IMG/VR virus record: IMGVR_UViG_3300009154_000241
Span: 1 to 25,952 of that record
Direction: 5' to 3' (one strand)
Source of the DNA: a virus
DNA length: 25,952 nt
Of the stretch, positions 16,465 through 23,652 are shown one piece after another. Under the pieces are notes generated by a model. It made no database searches and had not been told where the DNA came from. It worked only from the letters and a program-made list of their open reading frames with translations. Numbering within the stretch: position 1 is the first letter of the stretch; every line of letters starts with the position of its first letter. The translations under genes and the position numbers were made by a program.

Positions 16465-17403
16465 TTACTCGTCGTCCCAGTCAGACACAATGTCAGCCAG
16501 CTTGCTCTTTGCCGCAGGAACTGCGGTGGGCTTGGCGGCTGGTTTGCGTACCTCTGGCTCGGGGGCAATGTCTTCTCCCTCGGGAACTGCCTCGGCTTTT
16601 ACTTTAGCTTTGGGGGCTTCTACCGCAGGTGCTTTGCCGGTAAGTTTCAAAGGAGCCGTCGCTGGAGCAGAGGCAGCGGCAGTAGCGCCGTAGCCAGTGA
16701 CAGCCTTCTTGGCGTCTTCTGTTTCTTTTTGGCCCAACACCACGTCATACTCCTCGTCGTTCAGCCAGCGCGTTGCGGAGAACAGCAGCTTGGGGCCTTC
16801 AGACGAAGTATCAAACTTCATGCGGGTGACGATCTGCTCGGGGTTGACCGGCGGGTTTTGCATAGCCAAGTACTTGGCAAATGCTTGCAGCGGGCGCTTG
16901 TCGCCGTTTTCTTTACCAAAAATAGACGTGGCAGGCAGGGTCAACTGCATGACGTGGCCACCGATGTCGTTGGCCAGTACCACGGCCACGCGCTGCAAGT
17001 AACGGCACGCACGGCTATTGCCTGTGCCCGAACCGGCCACATTGTTGGGGCACGACACACAGGCTTCGGCTTGCTTGTTTTTAGAAGTGGCATCAGGGGT
17101 CTTGCCGTCTTCGCTGGTGCAGTCAGGGGCCGCTACAGCGTCAGCACTGTAGGACGCGCTGTAATACTGGCGGCTTACGTCAGGCGCAGCCTTGACGATC
17201 ACAACATCCAAATGGCGCTCGTCAATCGAAGCCAACTCTTTGCCGCCGTCAATCAAACGGAACACGCCGCCCTTGATCGAGATGCGTTTGATTCCCAAAC
17301 CTAAGTTGCCGCCGCCGGTCAGGGCGCGGGCTGTGTCCGACAGGGTGTTGTTGCGAGCAAACGCGGGGACGTTTGCGCCAGAAAAAATAGATACGTTACT
17401 CAT
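16465..17403 (-). CDS. Candidate ssDNA-binding protein with Cys cluster and acidic tail
   Basis: Phage protein of 312 residues, of a kind widespread in podovirus replication blocks but, as far as I know, not characterised. The N-terminal 200 residues look like a folded beta-rich domain (LGLGIKRISIKGGVFRLIDG). It holds four cysteines, C95, C115, C118 and C133, in the context ACVSCPNN...SRACRY, consistent with a zinc site. Residues about 238-300 are a low-complexity Ala/Pro/Lys linker, and the C-terminus is acidic, ending in SDWDDE. A folded domain, a flexible linker and an acidic tip are the layout of bacterial and T7 (gp2.5) ssDNA-binding proteins, and the gene lies among replication genes, so SSB is my best inference. 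GAGG lies upstream of the ATG. No OB-fold signature can be confirmed by eye. Confidence 0.6.
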   Translation of the reverse strand: MSNVSIFSGANVPAFARNNTLSDTARALTGGGNLGLGIKRISIKGGVFRLIDGGKELASIDERHLDVVIVKAAPDVSRQYYSASYSADAVAAPDCTSEDGKTPDATSKNKQAEACVSCPNNVAGSGTGNSRACRYLQRVAVVLANDIGGHVMQLTLPATSIFGKENGDKRPLQAFAKYLAMQNPPVNPEQIVTRMKFDTSSEGPKLLFSATRWLNDEEYDVVLGQKETEDAKKAVTGYGATAAASAPATAPLKLTGKAPAVEAPKAKVKAEAVPEGEDIAPEPEVRKPAAKPTAVPAAKSKLADIVSDWDDE

Positions 17404-17413
17404 AATACTTACC

Positions 17414-17818
17414 TCACTTGCTTGGTTTAGTTACGCGGATTTCAAAATCCGAAAACGAATTCAGACCGGGGGGTACTGAACCGGGGTTTTCTTCAAGGAA
17501 CTTTGCCATGTTGGTTTGCGCAATGCGTTTCTCCAGCAGATCTACAACGTCGTTTTCTACGATGAATCGTTTGAACGAGTCCCAGTCCTGCGTCGAGTAG
17601 CGCGTCTTGTGCACCATAGACACGGTTCCGAAGGTGGTTTGAACAGATCTAACGCCGAGCGCTTGCATCTGGTCTTTCATTGCGAATTTGATTTCGTCTT
17701 GTTGCTCTTTCAGGGATGCGAACTTGGTGTCGTACTCCTGCGTGAGCGTGTCGATCTCGGCCTTTATCTTGCGATAGACGCGGGCTAGTTTGTCGATTGG
17801 TACTGCAATTTCAGTCAT
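17414..17818 (-). CDS. Conserved phage protein of unknown function
   Basis: Protein of 134 residues. The first 55 are a coiled coil (YRKIKAEIDTLTQEYDTKFA), followed by a strand pair (VRSVQTTFGTVSMVHKTRYS) and a helical C-terminus with VDLLEKRIAQTNMAKFLEEN and PPGLNSFSDFEIRV. The order 'coiled coil; T-x-x-G-T strand; W-x-x-F; LEKR; FLEENPGSVPPGL' is one I associate with small proteins of phage replication blocks without known function. It lies between the SNF2 helicase and the candidate SSB gene and is probably co-translated with the latter (10 bases apart). AGGAG precedes the ATG. Confidence 0.75.
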   Translation of the reverse strand: MTEIAVPIDKLARVYRKIKAEIDTLTQEYDTKFASLKEQQDEIKFAMKDQMQALGVRSVQTTFGTVSMVHKTRYSTQDWDSFKRFIVENDVVDLLEKRIAQTNMAKFLEENPGSVPPGLNSFSDFEIRVTKPSK

Positions 17819-17887
17819 TTACTACTCCTGTTATTTTGTCTAAGGGTTGACAGTGTACACGGGATTTTTGCTTTGCGAACTCCTTTC
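17819..17887 (-). other. Untranslated spacer in the - strand run
   Basis: About 69 bases between the helicase stop and the next gene's ATG. It contains the 8-bp palindrome GTGTACAC (17853-17860) and a SD-like AAAGGAG just after the helicase stop that has no suitably spaced start. No convincing -35/-10 pair or terminator hairpin is visible on the - strand. With the 16360-16464 gap it is one of the two places where an internal promoter could sit. Confidence 0.4.
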
Positions 17888-19447
17888 TTAAGAACTTATA
17901 GCTATTTCAAACATACTCGTTATAAGCGAGTTGTCTATGACTTTGGAAGCCAGCGCTTTGAACATCTGCTTCTCCACAGGGCTGCCCTCGATGTGGATAA
18001 CGGTTACCTTGTCCGAGTTCTGCCCCTTGCGATCAGCCCGCGCTATGCACTGGATGTACTGCTCGACGCTCATCAGGGGGCCGAAGAATACCACCGTGTC
18101 GGCGGCTGTCAAGGTAATACCATGCGCCGATGCCTGCGGCTGCATGACCAGCACGCGGGGGTCTTGTTCGTTTTGAAACCGGCGAATAATGTCGCCGCGT
18201 TTGTTGGCCGTTATGCCGCCGTGGATGCACTCCGCGCGGATGCCTTTCTTGGTCAGGTAGGCGTGGATGGTGTCGATGCTGGATCGGAACAGGGCAAAGA
18301 TCAGCACCTTGCGATCGGTCTCCTCCAGTATCTCCTCCAGCACCGCAAGGCGCGGGGCAGCATCGAACTCCACGACTTCTTTGTCGTCTGTATATACAGC
18401 GCCGCAGGATATTTGCAGCAGCTTGCTCAGGTTGGCCGCCGCGTTGACCGCTGTGATGGTTGCGCCCGCTGCCTCGGCTGCCATGCGGTCTTTGAGCAGG
18501 TTGTAATACTTGGCCTGCTGGGGCGTCAAAGGTACTATGCGGGTGGTAGTCAGCACGTCCGGCAAGTCCAAGCACTGCGCCTTGGTGAATCTAATAGCGG
18601 GCTGCAAAGCTGCATGCACTGTCTCGGCGGCGTTGGGTTTGGGAGACCACTTGAACATCGTGACCTTGTGCATCACCATATCGCGCCATGCCGTGAAGAA
18701 CTTGGGCACGTTGTTGGGGTTGACCAGCTTGGCCAGCCCATAGGCATCGGCAGGCGACTGCGAAGCAGGCGTGCCTGTCATCATCCACAAGTAGGTCTCC
18801 GGCCCGAGTATGGAGGCCAGCGATTTCCAGCGCCGTGTGGTCTGCGTCTTGTACGCATTGGCTTCGTCCACAATGACCAGATCAAAGCGCCCATCGTTGC
18901 GCACTTCGTTTGCGATCAGGTTCAACCCATCGTAGTTTGTGATAACAAACTCGTAGTCCTGCTGCACCATCTCAATACGGCGGCTAGCCTGCGAGTGGTG
19001 CGCTACAACGGCAGACCGGTGGATGATGCTGTTGTTCAGATCGCCCAGCCAAGCCGACTGCATGATCGACAGCGGGCACAGAATCAATACACGGCGTACC
19101 TTACCAATGCTCATAAGGTAATCCGCTGCCCATAACGCTGATAGCGTCTTGCCAGTACCCGGCTCAGAGAACACAAACGCTTTGCGGTGCAGCGTCAAGA
19201 ACTCGGCTGTTTCGCGTTGGTGGGCCATAGGCTTGTAGCGCCCGGGCCAGTTGTATCTTTTTGTGATAGGTGAAGGAACATTCCTAACGCCTAAGTTGCG
19301 CAGTACTTTGACTTCCTCCAGCCCCCAGTACACCAATACTCCGTACGTGCCGTTCTCCTGCGAGACGATCTTGTGCTTGGGAATGATGGAGTATTTGTCG
19401 GGGTTGCGGGTCTTTAGTAGTAAGGCTTTGTCATCAATGATTTGCAT
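17888..19447 (-). CDS. SNF2-type SF2 helicase/ATPase
   Basis: DNA-dependent ATPase of 519 residues with two RecA-like domains. Visible SF2 motifs: Q-motif-like region MAHQRETAEFL (about 74-84), Walker A EPGTGKT (95-101), motif Ib region ITNYDGL, DEAN box (194-197), TGTP (224-227), a C-terminal domain with LIFALFRSSIDTI and RAECIHGGI, motif V ASAHGITLTAAD, and motif VI RADRKGQ (470-476). 'R-x-x-R-x-GQ' is typical of the SNF2 family. It is about the size of phage SNF2 helicases, which lack the large insertions of eukaryotic remodellers. It likely unwinds or translocates on DNA in phage replication or recombination. It follows the HNH gene by 13 bases; the SD is weak (AAGAG). Confidence 0.9.
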   Translation of the reverse strand: MQIIDDKALLLKTRNPDKYSIIPKHKIVSQENGTYGVLVYWGLEEVKVLRNLGVRNVPSPITKRYNWPGRYKPMAHQRETAEFLTLHRKAFVFSEPGTGKTLSALWAADYLMSIGKVRRVLILCPLSIMQSAWLGDLNNSIIHRSAVVAHHSQASRRIEMVQQDYEFVITNYDGLNLIANEVRNDGRFDLVIVDEANAYKTQTTRRWKSLASILGPETYLWMMTGTPASQSPADAYGLAKLVNPNNVPKFFTAWRDMVMHKVTMFKWSPKPNAAETVHAALQPAIRFTKAQCLDLPDVLTTTRIVPLTPQQAKYYNLLKDRMAAEAAGATITAVNAAANLSKLLQISCGAVYTDDKEVVEFDAAPRLAVLEEILEETDRKVLIFALFRSSIDTIHAYLTKKGIRAECIHGGITANKRGDIIRRFQNEQDPRVLVMQPQASAHGITLTAADTVVFFGPLMSVEQYIQCIARADRKGQNSDKVTVIHIEGSPVEKQMFKALASKVIDNSLITSMFEIAISS

Positions 19448-19460
19448 TTGCTTCTCTTAT

Positions 19461-19721
19461 TTATTTTATGGAGTGGTCGCTCTTGCGGGCGAACGATCGG
19501 TTGGCTGTTGCTGATTTCACACGCAGGTTACTGCGTACTGTTGCGCCGCCTTTGCTTAGCGCTTTCTTGTGGTCGACGTCTTTGCCGTCGCCTTTATGCA
19601 CCAGCCCTTCTTTCTCAAGCATTGCGCGAGCTTTGTTGCGTGCTGCGCGTTTCTTTTTGACTTCAGGCTTTTGATCGTACGCCGGATAACCAGCGCGATC
19701 TTCGGGATTTTTGTAAGGCAT
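19461..19721 (-). CDS. Small HNH-type nuclease
   Basis: Protein of 86 residues. The N-terminal half is very basic (KKKRAARNKARAMLEKEG). The C-terminal half carries an HNH-type beta-beta-alpha metal motif: VDHKKALSKGG (D50, H51), SNLRVKS (N65) and ATANRSF, in which the third position is N74 rather than His (H-N-N form). It would cut or nick DNA. Small free-standing HNH proteins of this form are common in phages and are often found next to replication or packaging genes; here it is between the Cas4/AddB-like nuclease and the SNF2 helicase. AAGGA lies at suitable spacing before the ATG. There is no sign that it is a homing nuclease inside an intron. Confidence 0.8.
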   Translation of the reverse strand: MPYKNPEDRAGYPAYDQKPEVKKKRAARNKARAMLEKEGLVHKGDGKDVDHKKALSKGGATVRSNLRVKSATANRSFARKSDHSIK

Positions 19722-19730
19722 GATAGTTCC

Positions 19731-20399
19731 TTAATGTTTGGGATGGTGGACACAAGTGGTGGCCGGACACCACGGACATAACGGCGAGGGTTGGGCGTTC
19801 CATACGTTTGTTGCGTAGGCTTGCTCGATGCGGGCAGCACGCTCGCGGTAGTCCCACCAGTGCGCATCGGCTTGATCGTAGGTCATGCTGTGCTTGACCA
19901 TGCTGCCTCTGACAATAAACAAAAGCGCTGAGTTGACCTTGCGGATGTGCGGGTAGTGTGCGAACACCATGATCGACATGAGCTTGAGCTGGTCGCGGTC
20001 TGGATATTTATCCGAGCCGGTCTTCCAATCTACTACCCACGCCATCAAGTTGTCGTCATCCATAATCAGCAAGTCAGCGATACCCCGCACCCACACATCG
20101 CTGGCTTTCCAGTCGCAAGGACGCAAGTCCTTGGTCAACGCCATCTGCTGCTCAGCCAGTTTGCGTCCGGGCTTTTTAAGCAGCTCATCAACCACAGGCT
20201 GGAATTGTGCGTAGGCTTCGGGTATCGGCGTGTTATCGCGGATGTACAGCTCGATGGCTTTGTGTACCTCGTTGCCGTATCGCGTGGCTGTTGTCTCTGT
20301 GAACGGATAGTTCTTCAAGACCTTGACCTCTTGATACCGCTTGGGGCATCCCTCGTAATCCTTTAGAGCGCTGTGACTCCACGATATAACTTTGGTCAT
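19731..20399 (-). CDS. PD-(D/E)XK nuclease with four-Cys cluster (Cas4/AddB/RecB-like)
   Basis: Nuclease of 222 residues of the PDDEXK_1 type. N-terminal SHSALKDYEGCPKRY gives the first Cys (C18) next to a Ser-rich start typical of the family. H46 lies in YGNEVHKAIE, D109 in RGIADLLI, and D124-x-K126 in WVVDWKTG: the RecB-family motifs. The C-terminus CPWCPATTC adds C208, C211 and C216. One Cys near the start and three at the end is the arrangement that holds a 4Fe-4S cluster in Cas4, AddB and related exonucleases, so an Fe-S nuclease is likely. It probably degrades or trims DNA ends in phage recombination or host-DNA breakdown. The start is separated from the previous stop by one base (TAGTATG) and has no SD, so it probably relies on coupling. 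Confidence 0.88.
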   Translation of the reverse strand: MTKVISWSHSALKDYEGCPKRYQEVKVLKNYPFTETTATRYGNEVHKAIELYIRDNTPIPEAYAQFQPVVDELLKKPGRKLAEQQMALTKDLRPCDWKASDVWVRGIADLLIMDDDNLMAWVVDWKTGSDKYPDRDQLKLMSIMVFAHYPHIRKVNSALLFIVRGSMVKHSMTYDQADAHWWDYRERAARIEQAYATNVWNAQPSPLCPWCPATTCVHHPKH

Positions 20400-20400
20400 A

Positions 20401-20718
20401 CTAAAACTTTGCTGAGTCTATGGCCTGTGACAGCCGGGATGCAAAACCAATTACAAACGCCTCGTCGCGGTTCAGATTGTCACGGCCCATGTCATGCAAG
20501 ATTGCGTGCACAGTCTCATGCCAAAACGAATCACGTACTTCAGCGTTAGCAATCTTACGGCCGGGCGAACGATGCGATGCAATTTGAATAAGGCGTTCGT
20601 TGTAATGCACACGCCCCATGCAGTTCTTGTCGATCAACGCCTCGACTACTTCGACCGAGTACATCTTTTTGCCCACGCGCATACGCCGTGGGATTGGTGT
20701 TCTTTCTTTTGTTGCCAT
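20401..20718 (-). CDS. Small HExxH putative metalloprotein
   Basis: Protein of 105 residues. The central helix SFWHETVHAILHD contains HETVH (67-71), the zinc-binding HExxH of metallopeptidases, with a possible third ligand E86 in LNRDEAFVIGFASRL, the glutamate-helix arrangement of gluzincin/M78 (ImmA/IrrE)-like proteins. The N-terminus is basic and beta-rich (RRMRVGKKMYSVEVVEAL). Substrate unknown: in the M78 family such proteins cut repressors, so cleavage of a host or phage regulator is possible, but the fold is only inferred from the motif. AGGAG precedes the ATG. It lies 8 bases after the polymerase stop and directly before the nuclease start. Confidence 0.7.
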   Translation of the reverse strand: MATKERTPIPRRMRVGKKMYSVEVVEALIDKNCMGRVHYNERLIQIASHRSPGRKIANAEVRDSFWHETVHAILHDMGRDNLNRDEAFVIGFASRLSQAIDSAKF

Positions 20719-20726
20719 TGCTTCTC

Positions 20727-22712
20727 CTATCCTTTTGCTAACCCATAACGACGATGCGCGCCACCGTCAGCGTTCAACGGAATCCCCGGCATATACCGTG
20801 GCTCCATAGTCATTTGCGCCAAGACCCAAGTCTTAGCGTCATCTAATTCTGCATCGGGCGCAACGGCAATAAGCTCGTCATGCACTGTGCCTTTGATGGG
20901 GTATCTCTTTGCTACGCGGAGCATCCCATCAGTCATCACTATCCGGGCTACGCCCTGCACAATATTGTTCGTTATTTTACCAGCATACAACTTGGTTGCA
21001 TCGGGGCCATAGACCCACTGCATCCGATCTTTGTCGTCCTTGACCTGCCTCAGCTCGGGGTACAGTAGCTTCATGCCGTTGGGCAGCTCGATCTCACCCT
21101 TGCGAAACACAACGCATTTATACCTGAACTCGCGCCCCTGCGCAAGAGAGGAAGCGATAAGGCCGCTGCACATCTCCCAGAACGAGGCGACAGGATGCGC
21201 GGTGCTACGGTAAATGTCGATGATCTTCTTGGCAGCCACGCAGTGAATAAGCAGCTCGCCATCCGTGCAGGTGTGGGGAATCTCCGCCATCTTCTTGAGG
21301 TTGTCCTCCCAGTCGATGAACTTCTCCACGTACGCCGCATCCACGCCCAGCTTGCGGGCGAAGGCTTTGTCGTAGCGCACAGGCGGCGCGCCTAGGAAAC
21401 CCACCATAAGCTGCGAAGCAAACGATGCCCAGCCTAACCCATAGCCGCAGCCCAGCAGCGCAGATTTAGCCGACTGCCGCAGATCGGGGTGGCTGTCCTT
21501 GGTCATGCCGGGGATGTTAAACATCTGTGCACCAAACGCAGCGTAGGGGTCAGCGCCTGATCGGAAGATGTCCAGCATATCCTCGTAGTCCGATATCCAA
21601 GCCAGCACACGCGGCTCAATCTGCGACAAGTCGCCCACCACCAACTGGTAGCCCTCGGGGGCCATGATCGCCTTGCGCAGGAACGACCCACGCTTGAGGT
21701 TCTGCATATTGATAGCGCTGCCCTTGCTGGCCGTCCACCGCCCAGTGCCAGCGCCGTAGTAGGACAGGGGTACAGGCAGCGGGCCACGTTGGGATATTTC
21801 TAAAAACCGCTGCGCCCTTGTGCGCTCAGTCGTTGACTTGACCTTGAGCCTAGCCTCGCACAGCGCAGCCACGTCCTCGTTGTCGCCGTTGAGCATAGCT
21901 TGGAACATAGCGTCGGTCTTGGCAAAGGCGAAGTTAACGCCCACCGGCTTGGGTGTCTTGGCCGTCGGCTTTTTCTTTTTGGTCGGCGGCTCCACACCAA
22001 GGGTGCGCAGCAGCTCAGCAAACTGGCCGTTGCTTGCCAGCGCAGCATCCGTAACACCAAGACGTTTGAGCAGGGCTTCGCGCATCTCGCGCTCCTCGTC
22101 GATTGCATTGACTAGCATCAGCTTGTCAAGCAGCAAGACCGGCTCGGTGTACATCTTCAAGGTCATGTCGATGAGGCGCAACTCGGAAGACGGATACCCC
22201 GCAACTAAGCGCTCAAAGATGGCTTCGCACAAAGCCACGTCGTGCTTGCAGTATTCTGCCAATTCACTTTCGATCTGCGCATCCAACTCCCTGAGTCCGT
22301 CTGTAGAGTGCACGGCACGTCCCTTCTCAGGAAGCCCGAAATCTGTTGCAAGTCGGGCGAGACTGTTGCCAACCTCCACGCCGCGTAAAGCTCGCGCCAT
22401 TGATAGCGTGTCGAAGATGAAGGCTGGGGTAACTCCGTACTTCCACGAGAGTATCGAAACATCAAATTGGGCGTTATGTGCAAGCACGGCGGTTCGTCCC
22501 CAGTCGATTCCAGATAGGTACTCAGGTAGGTCGTCTCCTCTAACCCATTGAGTAGGTTGTCCACTGCCGTATTCATGGAAGCAGCATCCAAACGCTCGGA
22601 AAGACTTGTCACGTATGTACTCCTCGGTCGTCATCTTGGACAGCGTGTAGGTCTTGCTGTTCCAGTAGGTTTCAAAGTCAGCAGTCAGTATGCGATCGTA
22701 GGGCGCGCTCAA
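20727..22712 (-). CDS. Family A DNA polymerase with 3'-5' exonuclease (TTG start)
   Basis: Phage replicative polymerase, 661 residues. Exonuclease domain: Exo I ADFET (D12, E14), Exo II HNAQFD (D84), Exo III YCKHD (D158). Polymerase domain: motif A DLSQIEPR (D361), motif B R412-x3-K416-x3-L420-x3-Y424G, motif C HDE (611-613). The position matching Phe762 of E. coli Pol I is Leu420. There is no 5'-3' exonuclease domain, as in T7 gp5. The start is TTG at 22712-22710: an in-frame TAA lies just upstream and the next Met (M27) would delete Exo I, so no ATG start can give the full exonuclease. A perfect AAGGAG SD lies 8 bases upstream. The TTG overlaps the preceding TGA (TTGA), giving translational coupling. 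A Lys-rich linker (EPPTKKKKPT, about 241-250) separates exo and pol. Confidence 0.95.
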   Translation of the reverse strand: MSAPYDRILTADFETYWNSKTYTLSKMTTEEYIRDKSFRAFGCCFHEYGSGQPTQWVRGDDLPEYLSGIDWGRTAVLAHNAQFDVSILSWKYGVTPAFIFDTLSMARALRGVEVGNSLARLATDFGLPEKGRAVHSTDGLRELDAQIESELAEYCKHDVALCEAIFERLVAGYPSSELRLIDMTLKMYTEPVLLLDKLMLVNAIDEEREMREALLKRLGVTDAALASNGQFAELLRTLGVEPPTKKKKPTAKTPKPVGVNFAFAKTDAMFQAMLNGDNEDVAALCEARLKVKSTTERTRAQRFLEISQRGPLPVPLSYYGAGTGRWTASKGSAINMQNLKRGSFLRKAIMAPEGYQLVVGDLSQIEPRVLAWISDYEDMLDIFRSGADPYAAFGAQMFNIPGMTKDSHPDLRQSAKSALLGCGYGLGWASFASQLMVGFLGAPPVRYDKAFARKLGVDAAYVEKFIDWEDNLKKMAEIPHTCTDGELLIHCVAAKKIIDIYRSTAHPVASFWEMCSGLIASSLAQGREFRYKCVVFRKGEIELPNGMKLLYPELRQVKDDKDRMQWVYGPDATKLYAGKITNNIVQGVARIVMTDGMLRVAKRYPIKGTVHDELIAVAPDAELDDAKTWVLAQMTMEPRYMPGIPLNADGGAHRRYGLAKG

Positions 22713-22993
22713 TTAAACATCTCCTTGGGCGGGGCACCAAGCATGATATCGCTTTGCAGTTTGATGGCCAATGCCCCGACAAGCTCGGCAGCGGCTACCT
22801 CGTCGACGTTGATGCTCGATAGCATCACGCCATTTTTCAACACCTCTATTACGATCACGCCGTGGCTGTTGTCGGAACCGGCTTTGGCTATTGACTCAAA
22901 CATACGCAGCATGGCATCGACCCGCGCGCTGTTCATGTTCACGATGCAACCCTCGATCACGTCGCTGATGCGGTGGAATTCTTCTTTATCCAT
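22709..22993 (-). CDS. Small phage protein, unknown function
   Basis: Protein of 94 residues: a helical N-terminal half (RISDVIEGCIVNMNSARVD) and then a strand pair (GVIVIEVLKNGVMLSSINVD) and a helix (AAAELVGALAIKLQSDI). Overall acidic and compact; it could be a small alpha/beta accessory factor. No family recognised. It overlaps the VRR-NUC gene by 37 bases at its start and the polymerase TTG by 4 bases at its end, so it is embedded in the coupled chain. GAGGAG precedes the ATG at suitable spacing. Confidence 0.75.
   Translation of the reverse strand: MDKEEFHRISDVIEGCIVNMNSARVDAMLRMFESIAKAGSDNSHGVIVIEVLKNGVMLSSINVDEVAAAELVGALAIKLQSDIMLGAPPKEMFN
22721..22726 (-). promoter_or_regulatory. Strong Shine-Dalgarno (AAGGAG) for the TTG start of the polymerase
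   Basis: On the - strand AAGGAG lies 8 bases before TTG 22712. It sits inside the last codons of the 94-aa gene and decides the polymerase start together with the in-frame stop immediately upstream. Confidence 0.8.
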
Positions 22994-23268
22994 AGTATCT
23001 TCTCCTCTAGTTCATCTATATTTGTTTCGCGGATGACCAGCGCGTGGCCACCTGCTGCTTGGATTGCTGCAATCTGTCTGTCTTGCAACGCAGTTGTTTT
23101 GCCTTTGCCTGCCTTGGCCTCCACCGCTAGGAAGACGCCATCGACACAGCACAGGAAGTCAGGCACCCCCGCCGCTCCGAAGCCAGCCCCAAGGGGCATG
23201 GCGTAGTAGACCTTGTAGTGCGATAGCACAGCCTTGATTGTTTTCTTAACAAGACCCTCGGGTGTCAT
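22957..23268 (-). CDS. VRR-NUC domain nuclease
   Basis: Nuclease of 103 residues from the ATG at 23268. The frame is open further (to an ATG at 23409), but that extension overlaps two other genes and has a Cys/Gly-rich, unfamily-like sequence, whereas the 23268 ATG has GAGG at proper spacing and forms ATGA with the preceding stop. Visible VRR-NUC features: GFGAAGVPDFLCC (D37), the core FLAVEAKAGKG (E50, K52), and LQDRQIAAIQ (Q65). VRR-NUC is a PD-(D/E)XK-type Holliday-junction or flap nuclease family found in Fan1 and many phages. It sits directly in the polymerase cluster, so resolving or trimming replication intermediates is likely. Confidence 0.9.
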   Translation of the reverse strand: MTPEGLVKKTIKAVLSHYKVYYAMPLGAGFGAAGVPDFLCCVDGVFLAVEAKAGKGKTTALQDRQIAAIQAAGGHALVIRETNIDELEEKILWIKKNSTASAT

Positions 23269-23441
23269 TTGCTTGCCTCGATCATTGCTTTGCGTGCAGC
23301 TTCCAGTGCAGCCTTGGCGTCCAGCTTGAGGTGCTCGTTCTCCTCCTGCAACTCCTGCATGCGCATATACGCCTCGGCTGCAAAGTTTGCCAAGTTCTCG
23401 TTGCTCCACGCAGCAAAGTTGGGCAGGTCTTTTTGTTTCAT
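23265..23441 (-). CDS. Small coiled-coil protein (58 aa)
   Basis: A short frame that falls below usual ORF length cut-offs: MKQKDLPNFAAWSNENLANF then a helical, charged stretch (LQEENEHLKLDAKAALEAA) ending in IEASK. The stop and the VRR-NUC start share ATGA, and its own ATG overlaps the stop of the 70-aa gene upstream (ATGA). AAGGA lies 6 bases ahead of its ATG. Two perfect 4-base overlaps and a clean heptad-like helix make it very probably real. Function unknown; a short coiled coil next to a nuclease might be a partner or inhibitor. Confidence 0.75.
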   Translation of the reverse strand: MKQKDLPNFAAWSNENLANFAAEAYMRMQELQEENEHLKLDAKAALEAARKAMIEASK

Positions 23442-23650
23442 GGTTGTTCCTTTTTTCTTCGGTTGATCTTGATGGCGGCTATGCCCTCCTCGGATTCAGA
23501 GGTAGGCTCGGCCTGCCGCGCTGCAATGAAGGCGTTGGCAATATCAAGTGCTTGCTCGTGCGGGTGGTTGTCGTACTTGTTCCTAACCAACAGCGCAGCC
23601 ATAGCAAACATGGCCGCCAAGTCCCGCAGGTTTTGTTCGTGTTCAGTCAT
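23438..23650 (-). CDS. Small phage protein, unknown function (70 aa)
   Basis: Protein of 70 residues: MTEHEQNLRDLAAMFAMAAL then a helical run, with an acidic middle (EPTSESEEGIAAI) and a basic end (KINRRKKEQP). It could be a helical bundle with a disordered basic tail. GGAG is 7 bases from the ATG. It lies 2 bases after the end of the JmjC gene and overlaps the 58-aa gene by 4 bases, forming a unit with it. No family recognised. Confidence 0.7.
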   Translation of the reverse strand: MTEHEQNLRDLAAMFAMAALLVRNKYDNHPHEQALDIANAFIAARQAEPTSESEEGIAAIKINRRKKEQP

Positions 23651-23652
23651 TG

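Noticed and set aside
17873-19135. 420-aa + strand frame opposite the SNF2 helicase
   Set aside because: It mirrors a gene with all SF2 motifs; the + translation is His/Arg/Val-rich without any recognisable domain.
21820-22551. 243-aa + strand frame opposite the DNA polymerase
   Set aside because: Ser/Ala-rich shadow of the polymerase gene without motif support.
23269-23409. 47-residue N-terminal extension of the VRR-NUC protein
   Set aside because: It overlaps the coupled 58-aa gene completely, has no SD at its ATG, and its Cys/Gly-rich sequence is not VRR-NUC-like.
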